A stretch of DNA of 64,000 nucleotides, taken from NCBI GenBank assembly GCA_031213475.1, contig JARUPZ010000027.1, forward strand, positions 744,001 through 808,000, given 5' to 3'. Within the stretch, counting starts at the first letter, position 1; every line of letters starts with the position of its first letter. The translations under genes and the position numbers were made by a program. This document shows positions 57,983-64,000 of this stretch, one piece after another. The DNA is from Nereocystis luetkeana. Taxonomy: Eukaryota; Sar; Phaeophyceae; Laminariales; Laminariaceae. The notes beneath the pieces were generated by a model that was not told the DNA's origin, made no database searches, and saw nothing but the letters and a program-made list of their open reading frames with translations.

Positions 57983-58597
57983 CCACTCTGTTCAGAAATG
58001 ACGCCAGACGCGTTCTACGATAGAGGAAGCACATTTCCGCTAAAATGTATCTGAATGACGGGGCTTCTTAACCCAAAATCGTCGCAATGCCAATCTTGAT
58101 GCGAAAAATGACTTTCTTGTATACTTGGGCCATGGGATTATTCATCGGGATGCCATTTGATTTTTGCCGAAGTCAGTTTTCGCGTGAGGTATGAAACTCC
58201 TCAAGTGAGGAGCCTCAGAAAATTAAGGGTCAACCTCTATCGTAGAACACGCCTCGCCACCGTTTGTGTACTCATGTGAACCCCCAAACGGTGACTATAT
58301 TTCCGGGCAGAGGGGGGTACCTTGGAGCACGCTACAAGCGACACATCATTCCGCAAACGACACGCAATTCCGCACAGCAGAAGCATTCCCTCAAAATACC
58401 CAGACCAGCACCAAAACTACGAAATACCAGGCCCGCATGTTCTTTCATCACAAAAAAAAAAAACAAGCGGCGAAGCGGCGCTCGGGTCATTCCTTGGGAT
58501 ATATATAGTCTCATTGACAAGCTGGGGTTAAGGCTAGGGACCGCGCAAAAAGAAACGAGGTGTGAGATGAGGAGCGAAGTGTGATACCGGAGCTCAC

Positions 58598-58672
58598 CGC
58601 GCAGTCTTCGCAGTCAAGGTAGACCCAGTTTGTGTTGACGATGTCCACAGGGTGCAACGCGCAGTCCGAAAC
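58598..58672 (-). CDS. Gene 2 exon C2a
   Basis: 25 codons, phase 0-0 (acceptor CCTCAG, donor gtgagc). Reads VSDCALHPVDIVNTNWVYLD then CEDCA. This is the first half of a C module only. An extra intron, not present in C1, C3 or C4, separates it from C2b. Reading on past 58598 stays open for a while but loses the pattern, so the splice is preferred. Confidence 0.8.
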
Positions 58673-59429
58673 CTGAGGGAGCAGGAAAAAGGGTCAGAAC
58701 AAAAAGCTGGCAATGTTAACACGATGAGCACAGGTTGCACAAGACAAGGAGGCGGAGCGAAGAGGGGCGAGGGGAGAGCCAGGGGCGGGTGCTGTCTGTT
58801 TGCTTCATCAGCCCATTTCATTTCAGGATGGTCTGTTTTTGTGGCCAAGGAGTAGAACAAGTTTTCATGAGATGACAACAACAACGACAAAAATAACAAA
58901 AGAACCAATACCAACACCAACAACAACAGCAGCAGCAACTGCAGGTCCTGCGGGCCCACCTATGGGGCAATTGCTACCAGTGTTTCGTATGAAGGCTTCC
59001 TACCGGGCGGTCGGTAACGTGTACGGATCCATAAAGCTGGTGTATTCCACCGCAAAAAAAAAAAAAAAAACTGTCAACGCCGAAAAAAAACAAGGACACC
59101 CACCCGCAGGTTGGCATTGAAGTCGCCACCAGAGGTCAGCAGAGTCGCCACGATGAGCGGTGCACGCAGTAGGCACGGGTTCGCGGCAGAACCGCGGTCA
59201 TACTCGTACACGACTACACGACTGCAGTATCTCACGCTTACACGATGCCATCAAGACGTGCCTACGTACAATAATCCAAGCAATCTTAGACGACTGCGCT
59301 ACGCTACATGGTTACACTGTTGACAGTGGCAGCAGCAGTACTGACGTGCGTGCCGCAAGACAAGCATACCATACGCTCACCACACGCCGCGCTACGCTGG
59401 CTGAATCTCGTCAATAGTCCATAATCAAT

Positions 59430-60120
59430 CAATCCATCACCTCGCCTGGTGCATCAATCTATCAGTACACAAACCCATCAACCCTCAATCCCTTAACCCC
59501 TCGTACCATCTATCCATCCTTAGCTGATTCTATCACTCCATCAATCCCTTACCCTACCGTAGAAATACTTTCACATTTCATTCGTCCATCAACTCGCCAG
59601 TCCATCAACAAGTTACCCTGCTAATTCATCATTAGCTGCATCGTCTATCATCCCATCAACCCATCAACAGAAGACGAACATATTAACGCAAAACACGGGG
59701 ATTGTTTATCCCGCAATTCATCATAATCCCGGCGCATATGCGAGGATCGTCTACCCATCCACCCATCAATGATGATGTCACCGCAAAAGCGAGGCATCTT
59801 CCATCAACCCACCTATCCACCAATCACAACCTCGCCGCACCAACGGGGTATTGATCAACCCACCAATTCATCGCAATCTCACCGCATATGCGAGGATCAT
59901 CAACCCATCAAAAGACACTACCACCGCAAAAGCGGGGTATCTTCCATCTACCCACCGTTCCACCAATCATAATCAGGCCGCATGAAGGGCGTATTCATCG
60001 ATCCACCAATCCATCACAATAATGCCGCATATGCGAGGATCATCAACCCATAACCGATACTACCACCGCAAAAGCGGGGTATCCTCCATCAACCCATCAA
60101 TCCACCAATCATAATCTCAC
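59430..60120. repeat. Intronic array derived from an exon end and splice donor
   Basis: 59430-59780 is a loose CATCAATCCA repeat. 59780-60120 has units of about 141 bp with short palindromes (CCGCAAAAGCGG, CCGCATATGCGAGG). The unit AATCATAATCTCACCGCAAA AACGGGGTAT is the exon B2 end with its donor, read on the plus strand. The array thus continues seamlessly into exon B2 at 60121. Confidence 0.75.
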
Positions 60121-60233
60121 CGCAAAAACGGGGTATTTTTCGCCGGCGGGAATAATATACCAGAAACCTTCGCAAGCTTGTTGCAGTTCGCGCGATGTGT
60201 GAACCTCAGGAGCGAGAGGAGCGAAAGGCACAT
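60121..60233 (-). CDS. Gene 2 exon B2
   Basis: 37 codons plus 2 bases, phase 1-0 (acceptor CGGCCAG, donor gtgaga). Reads [19 protein letters not shown], then [19 protein letters not shown] core conserved: Cys-Glu-Gly-Phe-Trp and Tyr-Pro-x-Phe. Confidence 0.85.
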
Positions 60234-60324
60234 CTGGCCGTACAGCAGAGCAGGACATCGGATGGATCGTAGGGGGGTAGGGTAGGGGAGAGAAGACAAT
60301 CATCGGGAGTCAGCGTGCGGGACG

Positions 60325-60560
60325 ATGGGTGGATGGATGGATGGATGGATGGATGGATTGATGGATGGATAGGTGGATTGATGGATAGATGGATTGATGG
60401 ATTGATGGATGGATACGTGGGTACATCGATAGGTGGATACCTGGTAGGTGGATGGATGGATAAGTTGATGGGATGAACGGATGGATGGGTGGGTGGATAA
60501 ATGGATGGAATGGTGAATGAATGGATGGATAGATGGATTAGTTGATGGGATGGATGGACT
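60325..60560. repeat. GGAT tetranucleotide repeat
   Basis: (ATGG)n and TGGATTGATGGATGGATA variants with decay, one TACCTGGTA at 60438. Confidence 0.9.
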
Positions 60561-61274
60561 AGCGGAGGTAGCGGTTTGGATCGAACACGCTGTCGTCCTT
60601 CTGGGCAGTATCGAGGTTATCCGGTTATCGTCCTCGTCACCTCTCGAAGTCGGTGGAAAATCGTCCCCCGTTTCACGCCCTTCTTTACATGAAACGGACT
60701 AAAACACAGCGGGACGACCGACCAAGTAGCTGGTCTGCTCCTTTTTTCACGTAAGCCTTTTATTTTCTACCCATTGCTCCGCACCCTCACTGTCCTGCTC
60801 CTTTTGCACGAACGCCTATTCTTTGGTAGTCATTCCCCCGCACCCCGACTTTACAAAAGCCTCTCTTACCTGTAGTATATCCACCCGCGGAAAGCACAAC
60901 AGAGGGGACGCGGGACGCGACATCCCCCAAAAGCTGACTTTGCCCATTCCACGATTGATACATGCGACCGGCATCGGCATAACAGCGGGATGATCGAGCG
61001 CCAACACAATCAACACACTCGCAGCAACCCTGTGTACCCCTCTGCTCCTCGCTCCTCCCCTCCCCCCGATAATTAGCAATGTAGACCTTCCTCGCGGCCT
61101 AAACAAACCAACATCAACCAATGAAAACGTGTACATCTCCTTCAACAAGATCCCACAAACCTCACAACAACAAAATCTCTCCAAGAAGAATACCGCATCG
61201 CTTCCGAAAAAAACGCATATCACTTCCCCCCCCCCCCCCCCCAAACCCCCCCCCCCCCCCCCCCTCTCTCTCAC
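60561..61274. other. Gene 2 intron
   Basis: A C tract at 61226-61263 is the transcript's G-rich stretch just after exon A2. No further exon recognised. Confidence 0.4.
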
Positions 61275-61463
61275 CCCGATAGTCCTCCCCCGAGACAAGC
61301 CTCCTCATCCTCTCGCTGTACGTAACGAGCGCGGGAGCCGGACCGGTGAAAAATAACCTGAACTTTCCGTCGTCGCTGAGAAGGTCAGCACGGTCATTGA
61401 ACTCCCCTGTCACGGTGTAATCGCCGCCCCGCACTCCTGTAACGCTGACCTCTTCGCACGTTG
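61275..61463 (-). CDS. Gene 2 exon A2
   Basis: 189 nt, phase 1-1 (acceptor CCCCCAG, donor gtgaga). Reads TCEEVSVTGVRGGDYTVTGE, FNDRADLLSDDGKFRLFFTG then a charged end. Shows the A pattern: Cys-Glu, Val-Thr-Gly, Gly-x-Tyr-Thr, Asn-x-Arg and an aromatic strand. Confidence 0.85.
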
Positions 61464-61848
61464 CTGGGGGAGGCGTTATTTTTTTTCCCCCACAGCGGTT
61501 TCGTGTTTTCGCGCGAGGGAAAGAGGGGGAGGGCGCGGTTCAAAACGGCGCTCACGGAGTGAGAACATTTTTTTTTGCTGTCAACCCCCTTGACAACGGC
61601 AAACACGGTTTGGGTTCAAACTATTAATCGTTCGATTTCGAATTGAGATTTTCTGGGAATTTTCTGAGAAATTTCGTGGAGTAGAAAAAGGGTTTATTTA
61701 TTGACCCGCATATAGGAGGAACTAACTCTCCACTGCAAACATAATTCCGTTCTACGAGTATTCATATTATAAGTAGTACTTATACCACTCACGACATTCC
61801 TTTTCTTTTCGAAAGTTGACGTATATGGGACCGTTTTCTTATTGTATC

Positions 61849-61952
61849 TAGTACGGGGGGCCATAGTTAATAGGACCTATGGTACACATAAAAACCCGTA
61901 TATTTGACCATTTTCACTAACAATATTTGGTCCTATTAACTATGGCCCCTCC
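61849..61952. mobile_element. MITE1 copy 10
   Basis: Left end TAGTACGGGGGGCC, right end eroded (GGCCCCTCC). Confidence 0.8.
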
Positions 61953-62155
61953 ATGGTGATGGTATGTATGCGCCGGCTAACAATACCGGCACTATAGCGG
62001 CAACTGGAACTACTCCGCACACCACCACACTGGTTCGTCCCATCCTACACCACTCTGTCCCATGATATAAAAACCGGTTTTACACTAATTGTTAAACCAA
62101 ACGGTGTTTATATTACGGGACAGAGTGGTGTGTGCCAAGCGATTCCACAGGCACT
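61950..62155 (-). repeat. Dispersed repeat R5 with a nested palindromic MITE
   Basis: Matches 24007-24230 inverted. Inside, 62048-62132 is a palindrome (CACCACTCTGTCCCATGATA and its near-complement) absent from the other copy, so it looks like a third MITE family. Confidence 0.6.
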
Positions 62156-62499
62156 ATACCATACACACTATTGTAGGGGGATCAGATCACTACTATCTAC
62201 TACACTGCAAACAGTAGCCCACTTGAACCTCAAGTTATTCGTAAAGTGCAGCAGTAAGATGCAAGGTGTTGAAGGCAACGCGGGCGGTAGCACAAACACG
62301 GGGCACACTCGCAAGTTTGCCAAAATGTTACCTAGAGCCACCAAGCCTGGGTTTCCGGTGAAGACGGCGTTTCTGACTCCCATAAGTTGACAGGACCCAC
62401 CGCCTATCTCCCTTAATGACCGAAAAAATGCACACGGCACAAACAACTCTTCGAAAGGAAGGTATGGCTCCTCGTCGACACCTTTTCCGCGCACGAGGA

Positions 62500-62600
62500 C
62501 GGTCAAATGTCTGCCTGGTCGTTGAAAACCCGACGTGCTCCGTCCCGGCATCGTAGGGACCATGGCCATTCGACTACGGCCATGCATGACATCAGTACCC
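62500..62600 (+). repeat. Dispersed repeat R4, 3' part
   Basis: GTCTGCCTGGTCGTTGAAAA through CTACGGCCATGCATGACATC. Confidence 0.75.
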
Positions 62601-62784
62601 CCCCCCCCCCCCCCGACATCTGACCGCTACTTCCCAAAGGAATTCCTCCTCGCCGAGCCAGCAAAAATACATGATGGCTGGTCTATCGTCCCCATGAACT
62701 GCAAACAAAAACTGTGCCTTGTTTATCCCCCCTCAACACCTAGGCAGTACCGCCTCCACCCACAGTACCAAAACCAGCACTTAC

Positions 62785-62995
62785 TTAAGCCTGTGCCAGG
62801 CAGGGAGTCCACAGCGCCACCGGCCTTTCGTATCGGGGGCACAGGGGAAGGGGTCGCCACGAAAGCGTCTTCTCCGGTGGCGCACGCGATGGCCTGGGCG
62901 CCAGTAGCCGGGCCGGCGTCGCAGTCGGCGCAGGTAATAATCAGCCAGGAAGCTGTGGTCGCGATGTTCTCGGGATAGACCGCACAATCTGCCAC
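62785..62995 (-). CDS. Gene 2 exon C1
   Basis: 70 codons plus 1 base, phase 0-1 (acceptor TATAAG, donor gtaagt). Reads VADCAVYPENIATTASWLII, TCADCDAG, AIACATGEDAFV and a Pro/Gly-rich end. Tyr replaces the usual His of the CAxHP core. Both halves of the C module are in one exon here, unlike C2. Confidence 0.85.
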
Positions 62996-63247
62996 CTTAT
63001 AGACAAGGAGGAGGCGGAGCAAGTGGGAGGGGGGGGGGGGCGTACTCATTTGTTGCTCGCCTCAGTCGCTTTTGCAAGCGGGGGGCGGGGGGGAAGGGGG
63101 GGTATTCTCTTCCATATTATACCTGGTAGTAAACGGGTGTATTGATCTCTGGACCGAGCCCCATGGTCGACTCTCCTCCCCCCCCCCGCCTCCCATACTA
63201 CAGAAAAACGCCTCATTGCTACTGTTCGGACCAATAAAAAAACTCAC

Positions 63248-63366
63248 CGCAAAGAAAGGGTAGCCTCCACCGGTGGGAGTCTTGATCCAGTACCCGATAT
63301 CGCACGCCGCCAGTCCCCTCTCGAACTCCCGCCCACCTCCCTTCGCCCGGTAGGCGGTAATGACTT
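63248..63366 (-). CDS. Gene 2 exon B1 (most 5' exon seen)
   Basis: 39 codons plus 2 bases, phase 1-0 (acceptor ACGGCAG, donor gtgagt). Reads VITAYRAKGGGREFERGL, AACDIGYWIKTPTGGGYPFF and A. A preceding A exon is expected by phase but I found none before the window ends, so the gene's start lies beyond 64000. Confidence 0.85.
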
Positions 63367-64000
63367 CTGCCGTGCAGGTGAACGCGAAAACAGGGGAGCA
63401 AGGCAACATACAGGACGCGATTACAAATATTTTGTGACTGCAACAAGTGGACAAACCAGGTTACTTGGAATTAGCGCACGATCTTTTTGCAGATTCAGAA
63501 GGGCTACGTAAGGCGACCGAAGACAGTGGCGTCGGCAGAGGTAGTCGCTATCAATCAGGGGACAAAAACATAAAACCCCCTGGGGTTTCCGAGATGTGGC
63601 ATGTCGCCTTCGACTCGAAAATGTGACGTACGTGCGCGTCGCCTGCCTTTTCCGGTGGTGAACTCCCTATCCGACCACGGGTTCATGTGGGACGGGAAAA
63701 AACTCTGCGCCAGGACGAAGAAGATACGGGTACGTACTGCTTCCGCTGCTAATACTGATGATGATGAGGCTGATGGTGGTGTTGATGATGCTCATGATGA
63801 TGGTGGTGCTGCTGATGCTCGTGATGATGGTAATGATGACGATGGTGACGAGCATGAGGAAAATGAAGACATCACGATCACCCCAACATACTCACTCACA
63901 CAGCGCACCCAGCATGATCCAAGACTCGCCCATACAAGACACGCAACACTCGCTAAACCCACACAGTACATAAACAGAACTACATACTTAGATCACAACC
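63367..64000. other. Upstream gene 2 intron with GAT/GGT microsatellite
   Basis: A TGATGATGGTG-type imperfect microsatellite at about 63748-63860. No A-type exon recognised. Confidence 0.5.

Noticed and set aside
58935..59170. Possible extra A-type exon on the minus strand (ATLLTSGGDFNANLRV resembles the A core)
   Set aside because: No acceptor AG in the right place, no conserved Cys, and it would break the A-B-C order. At most a relic.
59780..60120. CRISPR-like array because of regularly spaced short palindromes
   Set aside because: Repeats and spacers both vary, the unit is about 141 bp, the genome is eukaryotic, and units match an exon end.
62168..62587. 139-codon minus-strand ORF
   Set aside because: Overlaps R4 and shows no module A, B or C motif.

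Overview
The window is nuclear DNA of an intron-rich eukaryote. It has long introns packed with non-LTR retrotransposons, tRNA-derived SINEs, palindromic MITEs and minisatellites, and coding sequence only in short exons. There is no operon structure and no rRNA or CRISPR array. Two reconstructed genes encode extracellular-type repeat proteins: a Pmp-like beta-helix and a tandem Cys-module protein. These, with roughly balanced base composition and LINE/SINE load, suggest a photosynthetic stramenopile, brown-alga-like. That assignment is inference; no diagnostic marker gene is present.

Layout. Gene 1 is on the + strand from 534 to 35387 (open at both ends). Six exons splice in frame (346 codons) into a right-handed beta-helix with the GGA[ILV] and FxxN motifs of Pmp-type repeats. 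Its introns are 13.4, 9.1, 5.1, 5.4 and 0.9 kb and hold nearly all the mobile DNA of the left half: a tandem triplication of a LINE plus flank (1438-13339), SINE clusters (15.8-23.2 kb), further LINE pieces, a non-autonomous hAT element with a perfect 8-bp target duplication (26650-28697), and a second LINE family (30.9-34.1 kb).

36-48 kb holds no gene I can support. It contains microsatellites, MITEs, a nested TIR element (41453-42262) and short tandem duplications.

Gene 2 is on the - strand from 63366 to 48370 (5' end outside the window). Twelve exons, all with matching intron phases, encode 678 residues of a tandem three-exon module (A phase 1-1, B phase 1-0, C phase 0-1). The last exon ends in a hydrophobic tail and stop. 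I do not recognise the family. It looks like a secreted or membrane-anchored Cys-rich surface protein. The two genes converge tail to tail.

Scattered throughout is a 9-mer, TACCAGGTA/TACCTGGTA, seen 28 times by eye against about 0.5 expected. Several copies look like short insertions when repeat copies are compared. An excision footprint of a TA-targeting DNA transposon would explain this.
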